The notes under the pieces are model-generated. The model saw only the letters and a list, made by a program, of their open reading frames with translations. It was not told where the DNA came from and did not search any database. From assembly GCF_000488275.1 (NCBI RefSeq), contig NZ_KI530762.1, positions 1,582,971 to 1,646,970 on the forward strand: a stretch of 64,000 bases of DNA. The letters are read 5' to 3'. Each line of letters opens with the position of its first letter. Positions within the stretch are counted from its first letter, which is position 1. Below, one piece after another: positions 1 to 8,878 of this stretch. A program made the position numbers and the translations under genes. This stretch comes from Acinetobacter brisouii CIP 110357 (GTDB taxonomy: Bacteria > Pseudomonadota > Gammaproteobacteria > Pseudomonadales > Moraxellaceae).

Positions 1-438
1 GATAAAGAGTTTACCGTCATGATAAGCCACATGATCGCCTGGCAAACCTACAACACGCTTGATATAGCTAATATTAGGTTGTAAAGGATAGCGGAAAACA
101 ATCACCTCACCACGCTGTGGCTCACCGACATTGATCACCTTTTTATTGATGAGTGGCAAGCGAATACCATAATCAAATTTATTCACCAAAATAAAATCCC
201 CAGTTTCCAAGGTCGGCACCATGGAATCTGAAGGAATATTAAATGGTTCATATAAGAATGAACGTAAAATCAATACAACTGCCAGAACTGGCCAGAAGTC
301 ATAAGCCCATGTGACAATAAAATGTTCATTGCCTTTACCTTTATTCGCTCGCTGCTTTAATTTAACTTTGTCAAGTAACCAGACAAAGAACAAAATCAAG
401 GTAACGGGAACGAGGATCAAATTAAAATCAAAATCCAT
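1..438 (-). CDS. lepB: Signal peptidase I, 3' end cut by window
   Basis: This is the N-terminal 146 residues of leader peptidase, which cleaves signal peptides from exported proteins at the outer face of the inner membrane. The gene runs off the left edge. Two hydrophobic segments (about residues 6-22 and 48-60) give the usual double membrane anchor. The catalytic serine is S72 in the motif PSDSMVPT, and the general-base lysine is K127 in the motif YIKRVVGLPGD. The gene lies 19 bases downstream of lepA on the same strand, the lepA-lepB pairing common in proteobacteria. Start is the ATG at 438. Confidence 0.95.
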   Translation of the reverse strand, partial: MDFDFNLILVPVTLILFFVWLLDKVKLKQRANKGKGNEHFIVTWAYDFWPVLAVVLILRSFLYEPFNIPSDSMVPTLETGDFILVNKFDYGIRLPLINKKVINVGEPQRGEVIVFRYPLQPNISYIKRVVGLPGDHVAYHDGKLFI

Positions 439-457
439 GGACTTTTCCTAAAGACAC

Positions 458-2278
458 TTACTTTTTATCGACTTGTAAAACGGCTAAGAAGGCTTCTTGT
501 GGGATTTCAACATTACCCACTTGCTTCATACGTTTTTTACCTTCTTTTTGTTTCGCAAGCAATTTTTTCTTACGGGATACGTCACCACCATAACATTTTG
601 CCAACACATTCTTACGCATTGCCTTCACTGTCGAACGTGCAATAATCTGGGCACCAATTGCAGCCTGAATTGCAACATCAAACATTTGACGTGGAATCAA
701 ATCTTTCATTTTTTCCACTAAAGCATTACCGCGGTAACGTGCATCGTTACGGTGACAAATCATTGCCAAGGCATCGACTTTATCGCCATTGATCAGGACA
801 TCGACTTTGACCAAACTCGCACTTTCAAAGCGTACAAAGTTATAATCTAACGATGCGAAGCCACGTGAACATGATTTCAAACGGTCAAAGAAATCCATCA
901 CCACTTCCGCCATCGGAATATCAAAGGTGATTGAAACTTGGTTCCCCAAGAATTTCATGTCTTTTTGGATACCACGACGCTCAATACACAAGGTCATGAC
1001 ATTGCCCAAATATTCTTGTGGCACAAGAATATGACACTCAGCAATCGGCTCACGCAAATCTTCAACTGTTGAACCATCAGGCATTTTTGATGGACTGTCG
1101 ATATAAATGGTTTCGCCTGCTTTAGTCACCGCTTCGTAAATTACAGTCGGTGCAGAAGTAATCAGGTCTAAATCATACTCACGCTCTAAACGCTCTTGTA
1201 CGATTTCCATGTGTAACATGCCCAAGAAGCCACAGCGGAAACCAAAACCAAGCGCATCTGAACTTTCAGGTTCAAAGAATAATGCCGAGTCATTGATTTG
1301 TAGCTTTTGCAGCGCTTCACGGAACGGTTCAAAATCACTTGAATCAATCGGGAACAGTCCTGCATACACCTGCGGTTTCACTTTTTTGAAACCAGGTAAA
1401 GTAGCGACTTCTGGTGTCGATGCAAGCGTGATGGTATCACCCACTGGTGCACCAAAAATATCTTTAATCCCTGCAATCACGAAACCAACTTCACCTGCTT
1501 CAAGCATATCTGTTTCGGTATGTTTTGGATTAAAAATACCAACAGATGTAACAGGATGAACCTGACCTGTTGATTTTACCAGCATTCTGTCACCCTTACG
1601 GATACGGCCTTGCTTGATTCGTACCAATGAGACAACGCCTAAGTAGTTGTCAAACCATGAATCGACAATTAAAGCTTGTAACGGCGCATCACGATCACCT
1701 TCAGGCGCTGGAATCACATCAACCAGACGTTCCAAAACACCATCAACGCCCAAACCAGTTTTTGCCGAGCAAGTTGGTGCATCGGTTGCTTCAATTCCGA
1801 TAATTTCTTCAATCTCGTGAATCACACGCTCAGGTTCAGCTTGAGGCAAGTCAATTTTGTTCAAGATCGGTAAAACTTCCAGACCTTGCTCAATCGCGGT
1901 ATAACAGTTTGCAACCGATTGTGCTTCAACACCTTGTGCTGCATCCACAACCAGTAAAGCACCTTCACACGCGGCCAAAGAGCGAGAAACTTCATACGAA
2001 AAGTCCACGTGTCCTGGTGTATCAATAAAGTTAAGCTGATATTCCTGACCGTTTGGATGGGTATAGTACAGTGTTACTGAGGCCGCTTTAATGGTAATCC
2101 CACGTTCACGCTCAAGCTCCATCGAGTCCAAGACCTGAGCTTGCATTTCACGCTCTTGCAAACCGCCGCACATTTGAATGAAACGGTCTGCCAGCGTGGA
2201 CTTACCGTGGTCGATATGCGCAATAATAGAAAAATTACGTATATTTTTGATATCAACAGATTTTTTAGCTTGCGCCAT
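458..2278 (-). CDS. lepA: Elongation factor 4 (LepA) GTPase
   Basis: LepA is a ribosome-associated translational GTPase that acts on stalled or mistranslocated ribosomes. The 606-residue protein is full length. It has the P-loop AHIDHGKST at residues 20-28, the DTPGH switch-II motif near 86-90 and the NKID guanine-specificity motif near 140. The elongation-factor domains follow, then the LepA-specific lysine-rich C-terminus ([20 protein letters not shown]). It is the first gene of lepA-lepB. A good extended -10 element lies about 85 bases upstream. Confidence 0.97.
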   Translation of the reverse strand: MAQAKKSVDIKNIRNFSIIAHIDHGKSTLADRFIQMCGGLQEREMQAQVLDSMELERERGITIKAASVTLYYTHPNGQEYQLNFIDTPGHVDFSYEVSRSLAACEGALLVVDAAQGVEAQSVANCYTAIEQGLEVLPILNKIDLPQAEPERVIHEIEEIIGIEATDAPTCSAKTGLGVDGVLERLVDVIPAPEGDRDAPLQALIVDSWFDNYLGVVSLVRIKQGRIRKGDRMLVKSTGQVHPVTSVGIFNPKHTETDMLEAGEVGFVIAGIKDIFGAPVGDTITLASTPEVATLPGFKKVKPQVYAGLFPIDSSDFEPFREALQKLQINDSALFFEPESSDALGFGFRCGFLGMLHMEIVQERLEREYDLDLITSAPTVIYEAVTKAGETIYIDSPSKMPDGSTVEDLREPIAECHILVPQEYLGNVMTLCIERRGIQKDMKFLGNQVSITFDIPMAEVVMDFFDRLKSCSRGFASLDYNFVRFESASLVKVDVLINGDKVDALAMICHRNDARYRGNALVEKMKDLIPRQMFDVAIQAAIGAQIIARSTVKAMRKNVLAKCYGGDVSRKKKLLAKQKEGKKRMKQVGNVEIPQEAFLAVLQVDKK

Positions 2279-2361
2279 GGGCTACCTTAAGAAATTAAAA
2301 ATCGCTATGTACGCTAAAATTCATGTTGTACACAGCACAAACCGTTAACGAAATTGCGAGG

Positions 2362-2370
2362 ATTATAGCA
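2362..2370 (-). promoter_or_regulatory. Extended -10 promoter for lepA-lepB
   Basis: On the minus strand this reads TGCTATAAT, a perfect extended -10 hexamer. It sits about 85 bases before the lepA ATG. The matching -35 position is poor, as is common when the TG extension is present. The assignment is by pattern only. Confidence 0.55.
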
Positions 2371-2371
2371 G

Positions 2372-2393
2372 ATGGATATTTTAAAGTATCCAT
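2372..2393 (-). terminator. Hairpin after the thioesterase gene
   Basis: Inverted repeat ATGGATA / TATCCAT with an 8-base loop, 34 bases past the thioesterase stop. There is no clear T-tract, so it is a weak terminator candidate. It overlaps the upstream side of the lepA promoter. Confidence 0.35.
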
Positions 2394-2426
2394 TATTTAA
2401 GCCACTAGAGATGATTCGCTGAAAAA

Positions 2427-2882
2427 TTAGGAAGCTTCTATTTTATCTGAAAAATCATATGGATTAATTTCAGGGTCAAGCGGCTGATAAGCATTTAAAA
2501 AGGTGGGTGACATACGCTTTGGACGACCTGTGGCAATTTCAATGCAGGTCCATTTGGTTTTTGCCAGAAAAATCAGGGCTTGGTCTCTGACTCTAAAAAA
2601 AGCATATTCGCGAAATGAGTACATGGCATTTAAGTCGGAGAACCATGTTCTCAAAATCAGCTGATCACCTTCGAGTGCTGCCTTACGATATTGCATTTGA
2701 TGTTCGACTGCGACCATTGCATGTTTCATTTGCATATATTGTTCAAGCCCTACACCTAAAGCTGCGATATGCGCATGTGCAACATCCTGCATCCAGCTGA
2801 CATACACTACGTTATTGACATGTCCAAGTAGGTCAATATGTTCAGGCTGAACCTGTATTTCCAAATCAAAAAAAGTCGTCAT
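2427..2882 (-). CDS. Acyl-CoA thioesterase, hotdog fold (4HBT family)
   Basis: This 151-residue protein belongs to the 4-hydroxybenzoyl-CoA-thioesterase-like hotdog family, which hydrolyses acyl-CoA thioesters in the cytoplasm. The diagnostic N-terminal motif, HIDLLGHVNNVVY, holds the likely catalytic aspartate. The stretch FLAKTKWTCIEIATGRPKRMS is the strand region typical of YbgC/FadM-like members. The first in-frame ATG is at 2882; the frame can be extended to a TTG at 2903, which I consider less likely. The physiological substrate cannot be read from the sequence. The next gene is divergent. Confidence 0.8.
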   Translation of the reverse strand: MTTFFDLEIQVQPEHIDLLGHVNNVVYVSWMQDVAHAHIAALGVGLEQYMQMKHAMVAVEHQMQYRKAALEGDQLILRTWFSDLNAMYSFREYAFFRVRDQALIFLAKTKWTCIEIATGRPKRMSPTFLNAYQPLDPEINPYDFSDKIEAS

Positions 2883-2962
2883 GTCCCTAGCAACATCATG
2901 CAATCATCAAAGTGAGTATTTTGCTACACTGTTTACAGCTTCTGCAAGAATTGAACAAAATC

Positions 2963-3553
2963 ATGTCTGAATCTATGACCGAAACCCATCCTTTGCATCC
3001 TTTCCTACCCTCAAATGCTCGATTACTGATGCTGGGCAGTTTTCCACCACCTCAAAATAAATGGAAAATGCGATTTTATTATCCCAATTTTCAAAACGAC
3101 ATGTGGCGGATTATGGGAATCTGCTTTTTTAATGATAAAAACCATTTTTTAGACCTGAATAATAAAAAGTTTTTTCAACAGCAAATTGAAGAGTTTCTGA
3201 CTGAAAAAGGCATTGCCATTTTTGATGCAGCTTGTGAAGTGATTCGACTGAAAGGCAATGCCTCAGATCAATTTTTACAGGTGGTTCAGGCAACAGACTT
3301 GTCAGCTTTACTTAACAAAATTCCTGCATGTCATAGCATTATGACCACAGGTGACAAAGCCACAGATACACTCATGACCAATTTCCCAAAAGATACGCCT
3401 AAGCCGCAGTTTACTGCACCAAGCCAAGTGGATTTTCTTGACCGTTCACTCAGCTTATATCGGCTCCCTTCAAGCTCGCGGGCATATCCTTTAGCTTTAG
3501 AGAAAAAGGCAGAAATTTATGCGGATTTCTTTAAAAATATTGGTTTGCTTTAA
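2963..3553 (+). CDS. Uracil-DNA glycosylase superfamily protein
   Basis: A 196-residue protein that looks like the uracil/hypoxanthine DNA glycosylase superfamily. The N-terminal motif LLMLGSFPPPQNKWKMRFYYPNFQNDMWRI resembles the GSxP water-activating loop followed by the F-Y-x-N-x-x-N-x-F/W-W base-recognition segment. The C-terminal LPSSSRAYPL resembles the second active-site loop, where a serine replaces the usual histidine. It probably removes deaminated bases, but the subfamily is uncertain. An upstream GTG at 2912 is possible; I prefer the ATG at 2963 because conserved sequence begins just after it. Confidence 0.6.
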   Translation: MSESMTETHPLHPFLPSNARLLMLGSFPPPQNKWKMRFYYPNFQNDMWRIMGICFFNDKNHFLDLNNKKFFQQQIEEFLTEKGIAIFDAACEVIRLKGNASDQFLQVVQATDLSALLNKIPACHSIMTTGDKATDTLMTNFPKDTPKPQFTAPSQVDFLDRSLSLYRLPSSSRAYPLALEKKAEIYADFFKNIGLL

Positions 3554-3566
3554 ATACTATAACCAT

Positions 3567-3599
3567 AAAAAACCACAATATACAGACGCATATTGTGGT
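3567..3599 (-). terminator. Rho-independent terminator of the glt operon
   Basis: Perfect inverted repeat ACCACAATAT / ATATTGTGGT with a 7-base loop. On the minus strand it is followed by a run of T (plus-strand AAAAAA at 3567-3572). It lies between converging genes and best serves the minus-strand transporter operon. Confidence 0.8.
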
Positions 3600-3621
3600 C
3601 ATTTCGCTTCAGCGAATAGAC

Positions 3622-4365
3622 TTAGTGAACCGCTTGAATTTTATCTAGGAACTGTTTGGCACGTTCATGACGTACATGCAAATTCCCAAAAAACTCAGAA
3701 GTTGCACAGTCTTCCAGAATCTGACCTTGATCCATAAAAATCAGACGATTGGATACTTTTTTCGCAAAACCCATTTCATGAGTGACACACATCATGGTCA
3801 TGCCTTCATTGGCAAGCTGTACCATTACATCCAGTACCTCACCTACCATTTCAGGGTCAAGTGCCGAAGTCGGTTCATCGAACAGCATACAAATCGGGTC
3901 CATGCACAAACCACGGGCAATCGCCACACGCTGCTGCTGACCACCTGAAAGCTGCCCCGGAAATTTATCTTTATGTGCCAACAACCCCACACGTTCAAGG
4001 TATTGAGTCGCTTTGGCACGCGCATCAGTCATATTGCGCTTGAGCACTTTGACTTGGGCAATAGTTAAATTTTCAAGCACAGTCATATGCGGAAATAACT
4101 CAAAGTGCTGAAATACCATACCGACACGTGAACGGAATTTGGCAAGGTTGGTTTTTGGGTCTTTGAGTGAAACACCATCTACAATAATGTCACCCTTCTG
4201 AAATGGCTCAAGCGCATTCACCGTTTTAATTAAGGTTGATTTTCCTGAACCTGAAGGACCACAGACTACCACCACATCCCCTTTTTTAATTGTGGTTGTA
4301 CAGTCAGTTAAAACCTGGAAATCACCATACCATTTAGAGATATGTTGAATGTCGATCATAGGCAT
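3622..4365 (-). CDS. gltL: Glutamate/aspartate-type ABC transporter ATPase
   Basis: ATP-binding subunit of a polar amino acid importer. The 247-residue protein has Walker A GPSGSGKS (36-43), the Q-loop segment [17 protein letters not shown], the ABC signature [15 protein letters not shown] near 139-153, Walker B ICMLFDEP and the switch histidine in [11 protein letters not shown]. It ends a four-gene operon (binding protein, two permeases, ATPase) with short gaps, followed by a strong terminator. Specificity for acidic amino acids is inferred from similarity to GltIJKL/AatJQMP and from the binding protein. Confidence 0.9.
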   Translation of the reverse strand: MPMIDIQHISKWYGDFQVLTDCTTTIKKGDVVVVCGPSGSGKSTLIKTVNALEPFQKGDIIVDGVSLKDPKTNLAKFRSRVGMVFQHFELFPHMTVLENLTIAQVKVLKRNMTDARAKATQYLERVGLLAHKDKFPGQLSGGQQQRVAIARGLCMDPICMLFDEPTSALDPEMVGEVLDVMVQLANEGMTMMCVTHEMGFAKKVSNRLIFMDQGQILEDCATSEFFGNLHVRHERAKQFLDKIQAVH

Positions 4366-4382
4366 TTTGCGATCTCCTAAAA

Positions 4383-5060
4383 TTAGCGAATAATGGCGAT
4401 TTTTTCTTGTAAGTGTTTGACGAGTTTAGATAAACAGAATGATGTACAGAAATACACTACTGCCACAACCAAATAGAAAGTCGCTTTGGTTTCTGATCCA
4501 TAAGTGTTGGCAAGTGTGTCGGCATTTCCCAGTAAATCAGGTGCGCTAATCACATAAACCAGTGACACGTCTTGGAACAAGACAATGGTTTGAGTCAGCA
4601 ATACAGGAATCATGTTGCGAAAAGCTTGTGGTAGCACCACATAACGCATGGACTGCCCATAAGTAAAGCCAAGTGCATAACCTGCAAATACTTGACCTTT
4701 AGAGACTGACTGAATTCCTGAACGCACAATTTCCGAAAAAAAGGCAGCTTCAAAGACAGCAAAAGTAATGACGCTGGCAAATAGTGGCCCATAATAAGTA
4801 TCTGACTGAAAATCAAAAACTTTAGGTAATAAAAAATAAAATATGAAAATCACCTGAATCAGGGGAATACCGCGAAAGCAGTCAACATATAATTTAGAAA
4901 AATTGCGTGCCAGTCCATTATTGGATAGGCGCATCATGGCCAGTGGCGTACCAATCATGATACCGCCAACCATCGCCAGCAATGTAACCGTGAGCGTAAA
5001 ACCAAAACCTTTGAGCAAAGCCTGCGTAACATCAGCATGTTGTAATAAGCTAAAATCCAT
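4383..5060 (-). CDS. gltK: Amino acid ABC transporter permease GltK
   Basis: Inner-membrane permease of the acidic amino acid transporter, 225 residues with about five hydrophobic helices. The His/Glu/Gln permease motif appears as [20 protein letters not shown]...GYALGF, the EAA loop that contacts the ATPase. [36 protein letters not shown] is typical of GltK. It lies 1 base after gltJ and 17 bases before the ATPase gene, so translation is probably coupled. Confidence 0.9.
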   Translation of the reverse strand: MDFSLLQHADVTQALLKGFGFTLTVTLLAMVGGIMIGTPLAMMRLSNNGLARNFSKLYVDCFRGIPLIQVIFIFYFLLPKVFDFQSDTYYGPLFASVITFAVFEAAFFSEIVRSGIQSVSKGQVFAGYALGFTYGQSMRYVVLPQAFRNMIPVLLTQTIVLFQDVSLVYVISAPDLLGNADTLANTYGSETKATFYLVVAVVYFCTSFCLSKLVKHLQEKIAIIR

Positions 5061-5061
5061 C

Positions 5062-5904
5062 TTACTTACCCCCTGAACCTAAGCCTGGTACTGACATGCG
5101 TTTCTCAATCCATGCCATAAATGCTTTAATGGTATAAGTAATAATGAGATAAACAGGTGTTGATAAAACCAGAATCACAATGTCCTGGGACGTTTCTTCA
5201 CGCATGGTTTTGGTATAGGCAAAGAAATTCAGCACGCTTAAAGCGTATAGAACAGCCGAATTCTTAAAAATATTCATGGACTCAGAAGTAATCGTTGGCC
5301 AAACAATACGATATGCTACAGGTAAAATCACATAACGATAGCTTTGAGCTGTAGTAAAACCTAGTGCAGATGCTGCAAATTTTTGCCCACGTGGCACAGT
5401 AAGAATCCCTGCACGAATTTGTTCAGAGACACGTGCCGCAGTGTATAAACCTAAAGCCATGACCCCAATACTGGCAGGGTTATGGTTAAGTAAGTTTTTC
5501 CACCAGCCACCTGCAACCATTTCACCACTACCAGCACTTAAGCTTTGAGGTAAAAATTCGGGAAACACAAATGCCCAGAAAAAAAGCTGAACAATGAGTG
5601 GGATATTACGAAAAATTTCAACGTATAGATTCCCAATCGCGGCAAGCGGTTTATTGGGTAGTGTCCGTATAACACCAAGTAATGAACCTAAAAAAAATGC
5701 AATCACAAATGAAAGTAAGGCTGTCCACAGCATGGTCATTACGCCATTGCCAAGCATTTGTAGCCACGTTGGCGCTTCAGCAAATTGCGAATAGCTTGTG
5801 CCACCAATATGTTGGCACATTGTTTCAGCCCATTGCGCTTTGTTTACACCATATTCATTTGATGCTGAACAAAAAGTTGTCCAATTTAATGAGCCAAGAG
5901 ACAT
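5062..5904 (-). CDS. gltJ: Amino acid ABC transporter permease GltJ
   Basis: Partner permease of GltK. The 280-residue protein is longer because of an N-terminal periplasmic insert (residues about 1-50) before the first membrane helix. This insert is normal for the GltJ/AatQ branch. The EAA loop reads YTAARVSEQIRAGILTVPRGQKFAASALGF. The C-terminus holds a helix pair plus a basic tail. It is the second gene of the operon, 78 bases after the binding-protein gene. Confidence 0.9.
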   Translation of the reverse strand: MSLGSLNWTTFCSASNEYGVNKAQWAETMCQHIGGTSYSQFAEAPTWLQMLGNGVMTMLWTALLSFVIAFFLGSLLGVIRTLPNKPLAAIGNLYVEIFRNIPLIVQLFFWAFVFPEFLPQSLSAGSGEMVAGGWWKNLLNHNPASIGVMALGLYTAARVSEQIRAGILTVPRGQKFAASALGFTTAQSYRYVILPVAYRIVWPTITSESMNIFKNSAVLYALSVLNFFAYTKTMREETSQDIVILVLSTPVYLIITYTIKAFMAWIEKRMSVPGLGSGGK

Positions 5905-5982
5905 ACATTCCCCTTATAAAAACTGTAACCTGGTCACTCCGCTCTCCCTAGCATCGTGACCAGTGCATCCTATTATTGCGGT

Positions 5983-6876
5983 TTAAATTCCAGCATCAGT
6001 CGGACGAGCTTTTAATTTTTTGAGTGATGTACTTGATGCCATATTTAGATTGACATTTTTAGGAGGGATTGGTGACTGGAACCATTTTTTATATAGTTTG
6101 TCCATCTGGCCTGATTTCCACATACCGATGACAACACGATCAGCGACTGCTTTAAATTTTGCATCGCCTTTTGGCAGCATAATACCGTATGGTTCAGAAG
6201 ACAAAACTGGGCCTACAATGGCAAATGATTTAGGATTTGAAGATTTAGCAATCAGGCCTGCCAAAATATTGTCATCCATCACGAATGCCGCAGCACGACC
6301 TGACGCAAGCATTGAAAAAGAGTCAGCATGGTCTTTACCATATACGTTCTGCACGTTTAGAGATTGACCTTTTTCATTCATTTTTATGTATTTATCGGAA
6401 GTTGTACCTTGTGTAGTCACAATGGCTTTACCATTCAGATCACCGATCCGTTTAATATTTGAGCCTGATTTTACTGCCATGCGAACTTCTGTTGCATAGT
6501 AGTTCGTTGAAAAACTGACTTGTTGCTGACGTTGTAAAGAGTTAGTGGTTGTACCGCATTCCATATCAATATTGCCTGCCAATAACTCAGGAATTCGGGT
6601 TGAAGATGTGACTGCCTTATACTCAACCTTAAGGTTTGGCATTTTGAGTTCTTTTTTAATTTCATTAGCAACGTTGTTACAAATATCGATGGCATAACCA
6701 ACAGGTTTACCAGCCACTACATAAGAAATCGGATCTGAGGATTCGCGATGACCAATGACGATTTTTCCTGTAGCTTTAATTTTAGCTAAAGTATCGGCGG
6801 CTTGAACCTGACTTGCACCACCCATCATACAAAGCATTAAGGTTGAGGTAAGTACTGCTTTTGAAGAACGTTTCAT
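5983..6876 (-). CDS. gltI: Glutamate/aspartate periplasmic binding protein
   Basis: This 297-residue type II periplasmic binding protein captures the amino acid for the GltJKL complex. The N-terminus (about residues 1-26) is a clear signal peptide: a basic KRSSK start, a hydrophobic core and a VQA cleavage site. The mature protein begins DTLAKIKATGKIVIGHRESSDPISY, close to the GltI family. CGTTTNSLQRQQQVSFS is the ligand-binding arm. A sigma-54-type promoter lies about 85 bases upstream, which fits nitrogen- or acidic-amino-acid-responsive control as in pseudomonads. Confidence 0.92.
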   Translation of the reverse strand: MKRSSKAVLTSTLMLCMMGGASQVQAADTLAKIKATGKIVIGHRESSDPISYVVAGKPVGYAIDICNNVANEIKKELKMPNLKVEYKAVTSSTRIPELLAGNIDMECGTTTNSLQRQQQVSFSTNYYATEVRMAVKSGSNIKRIGDLNGKAIVTTQGTTSDKYIKMNEKGQSLNVQNVYGKDHADSFSMLASGRAAAFVMDDNILAGLIAKSSNPKSFAIVGPVLSSEPYGIMLPKGDAKFKAVADRVVIGMWKSGQMDKLYKKWFQSPIPPKNVNLNMASSTSLKKLKARPTDAGI

Positions 6877-6956
6877 TATTCACTCCTGTGATTAATTGTT
6901 TGTTTTAGCTATTTTTTATCCTGATCCTAGGACTTAGCTAAATACTTGCTTATCCC

Positions 6957-6974
6957 AAGCAAATATCAAGCCAA
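6957..6974 (-). promoter_or_regulatory. Sigma-54 (RpoN) promoter of the glt operon
   Basis: On the minus strand it reads TTGGCTTGATATTTGCTT. The -24 GG (6972-6971) and -12 GC (6960-6959) are separated by exactly 10 bases, and TTGGC...TTGCT matches the consensus TTGGCACGN4TTGCT except at two bases. Transcription would start near 6947, about 70 bases before gltI. Confidence 0.65.
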
Positions 6975-7019
6975 TTGTTTAGTAATATTTTATAATTTAA
7001 ATTACTAATCATATTTTTA

Positions 7020-7036
7020 TACCCAATTTGGTGCAC
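7020..7036 (-). promoter_or_regulatory. Possible NtrC-like activator site
   Basis: The minus strand reads GTGCACCAAATTGGGTA. The left half matches the NtrC half-site TGCACC and the right half is degenerate. It sits about 75-90 bases upstream of the predicted sigma-54 start, a sensible place for an enhancer-binding protein. This is a tentative pattern match. Confidence 0.3.
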
Positions 7037-7156
7037 AGAGTGAACTAAAATGTTGCAATATTCGACTTTAGTCTAATATTTTATAAATTAAGAACTTTTT
7101 CTTATTTTAAATAATTATTTATTTTTCAATCTATTATTTAATTTTAAACATAAGCT

Positions 7157-7188
7157 ATAGGGAATATGTTTTTTAACATATCCCCTAT
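7157..7188 (-). terminator. Hairpin downstream of tmk
   Basis: Inverted repeat ATAGGGAATATGTT / AACATATCCCCTAT with a TTTT loop and one mismatch, 15 bases past the tmk stop. The following sequence is AT-rich without a pure T-run. It is probably the end of the pabC-mltG-tmk transcript. Confidence 0.55.
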
Positions 7189-7202
7189 GAAAATTACTTA
7201 AC

Positions 7203-7808
7203 TTACATTGTCAATAATGCTTGCATTGCCTGTTCAAAGACATGTTGAGCCGATTGTGTTGCATCTAAACGAATCATACGTTCTGGATTTTTCTCATGCA
7301 AAATTCGGTAGCCTTCACGCACACGCGTAAAAAACTCCAGTTTTTCTTGTTCAAAGCGGTCAAGCTCACCACGTACACGCGCACGTGACATACCAAGTTC
7401 AATCGGAGCATCTAACCAAAAGGTGATGTTTGGCATTGAACTCACAAAGTTCTGGTTTAACAGCTCAAGTTTAGCCGCATCTAGCCCACGTCCCATGACC
7501 TGATAGGCAAAACTGGCATCGCAAAAACGATCACTCAAGACAATTTTCCCTTGCTGCAATGCAGGCAAAATCACTTGACTCAAATGCTGGCTGCGCGCCG
7601 CATAGACCAGTAATAGCTCAGTATCGGCACACATTCGCTCATCATGATTTACCGCAAGGAGTAAGTCCCGAATTCTTTCAGCTAGCGGTGTTCCCCCTGG
7701 CTCACGGGTTAACACAACCTCACGTCCAAGCTGCTCAAAATGCGCATGTATTTTTTGAATCAGGGTACTCTTTCCAACGCCTTCTGTACCTTCAAAACTA
7801 ATAAACAT
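7203..7808 (-). CDS. tmk: Thymidylate kinase
   Basis: Phosphorylates dTMP to dTDP in the cytoplasm. The 201-residue protein begins with the P-loop FEGTEGVGKST (residues 5-15) and has the DR(Y/F) motif as LSDRFCDASFAYQ. The lid region carries the arginines of ARVRGELDRFEQE. Its start overlaps the mltG stop by one base, so the two are likely translated together in the conserved order pabC-mltG-tmk. Confidence 0.95.
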   Translation of the reverse strand: MFISFEGTEGVGKSTLIQKIHAHFEQLGREVVLTREPGGTPLAERIRDLLLAVNHDERMCADTELLLVYAARSQHLSQVILPALQQGKIVLSDRFCDASFAYQVMGRGLDAAKLELLNQNFVSSMPNITFWLDAPIELGMSRARVRGELDRFEQEKLEFFTRVREGYRILHEKNPERMIRLDATQSAQHVFEQAMQALLTM

Positions 7809-8875
7809 TATGGCGTTGCTCCACTTTTCTTCTCTCTTAAAACTGCAAGATATTGCTGCACTGCCTGATTATGCTCTGCCAGAGTTGCACTAAATTTATG
7901 CCCGCCATTACCTGTCGCAACAAAATAGACATTATCGGAATGATCTGGGTGCATGGCAGCTTCAATGGCTTTTTTGCCTGGAAGTGCAATCGGGGTTGGC
8001 GGCAAGCCTGCCATGGTATAGGTATTGTATGCTGTTGGCGTACGTAAATCGTCTTTTGTCAATTTACCTGTGTATTTATCACCCATTCCATAAATGACCG
8101 TTGGGTCGGTTTGCAAACGCATGCCCTGTTGCAAACGACGGATAAATACGCCTGCGACTTGATTTAACTCACTGTCCAGACTGGTTTCTTTTTCAATAAT
8201 GGATGCCATGGTCAAGGCTTCATATTTATTTTTATATGGTAAATTCGGGTCGCGATTTGCCCATGCAGCATTTAAATTTTCCATTTGATGCTGATACAGA
8301 TCTAGCAAAATTTTCTTATCCGATTCACCCTTATTATAAAAATAGGTATTGGGTGCAAACAACCCTTCAAGATTTGAATATGGAATGCCAAGTGCCTGAA
8401 CCATTTGATCTTCTGGCAGATTGACTACTGTTTTTTCAATCAGTGGATCTTTACGCAATTTTTCAAGCAATTGCTTAAAGGTTGTGCCGTCAATTACCAG
8501 AATACGGCTCATTTGCGCATTGTCAGCATTTGACATCATGCTTAAAACCTGACGCACACTCATGCCACGCTTGATTTCATAAACGCCTGCTTTTAGCGTG
8601 TCATGAATCATCAGTTTTTGGTAAATTTTCAGCACCCATGGGAAATGAACTTTATGCTGTCTGGCCAGTCGATCAATCAAGCGTGAGTAGTTATCTCCTG
8701 CATTGATCGAAACAAATTGCTTCTCACCCTGAACAGGATAGGCGCGCCAAAGACTGGATGAAAACACCAGCAACATAATGACGCATGCTGTCACAACGCA
8801 TGCCACAATAAATTTTGTTGTTTTGAAAAAAGGCGTTTGCTTTTTTCTGGATTTTTTAGATTTCAGATTTGCCAT
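7808..8875 (-). CDS. mltG: Endolytic murein transglycosylase MltG
   Basis: Inner-membrane lytic transglycosylase that cleaves nascent glycan strands and helps set their length. The 355-residue protein has a very basic cytoplasmic start (KSKKSRKKQ), one membrane helix at about residues 23-45, a LysM-like segment and the YceG catalytic domain. The catalytic glutamate is in ASIIEKETSLDSE. TDPTVIYGMG and YNTYTMAGLPPTPIALPG are family hallmarks. It lies between pabC and tmk with tight spacing. Confidence 0.95.
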   Translation of the reverse strand: MANLKSKKSRKKQTPFFKTTKFIVACVVTACVIMLLVFSSSLWRAYPVQGEKQFVSINAGDNYSRLIDRLARQHKVHFPWVLKIYQKLMIHDTLKAGVYEIKRGMSVRQVLSMMSNADNAQMSRILVIDGTTFKQLLEKLRKDPLIEKTVVNLPEDQMVQALGIPYSNLEGLFAPNTYFYNKGESDKKILLDLYQHQMENLNAAWANRDPNLPYKNKYEALTMASIIEKETSLDSELNQVAGVFIRRLQQGMRLQTDPTVIYGMGDKYTGKLTKDDLRTPTAYNTYTMAGLPPTPIALPGKKAIEAAMHPDHSDNVYFVATGNGGHKFSATLAEHNQAVQQYLAVLREKKSGATP

Positions 8876-8878
8876 AGC

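Larger units (their letters stand above)
6877..7202. other. AT-rich promoter region of gltI
   Basis: This 326-base gap between tmk and gltI holds no gene. It contains the sigma-54 site (6957-6974), an inverted repeat TTAGTAAT / ATTACTAA (6979-6986 and 7001-7008), an NtrC-like half-site region (7020-7036) and a hairpin at 7157-7188 near the end of tmk. Confidence 0.6.
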
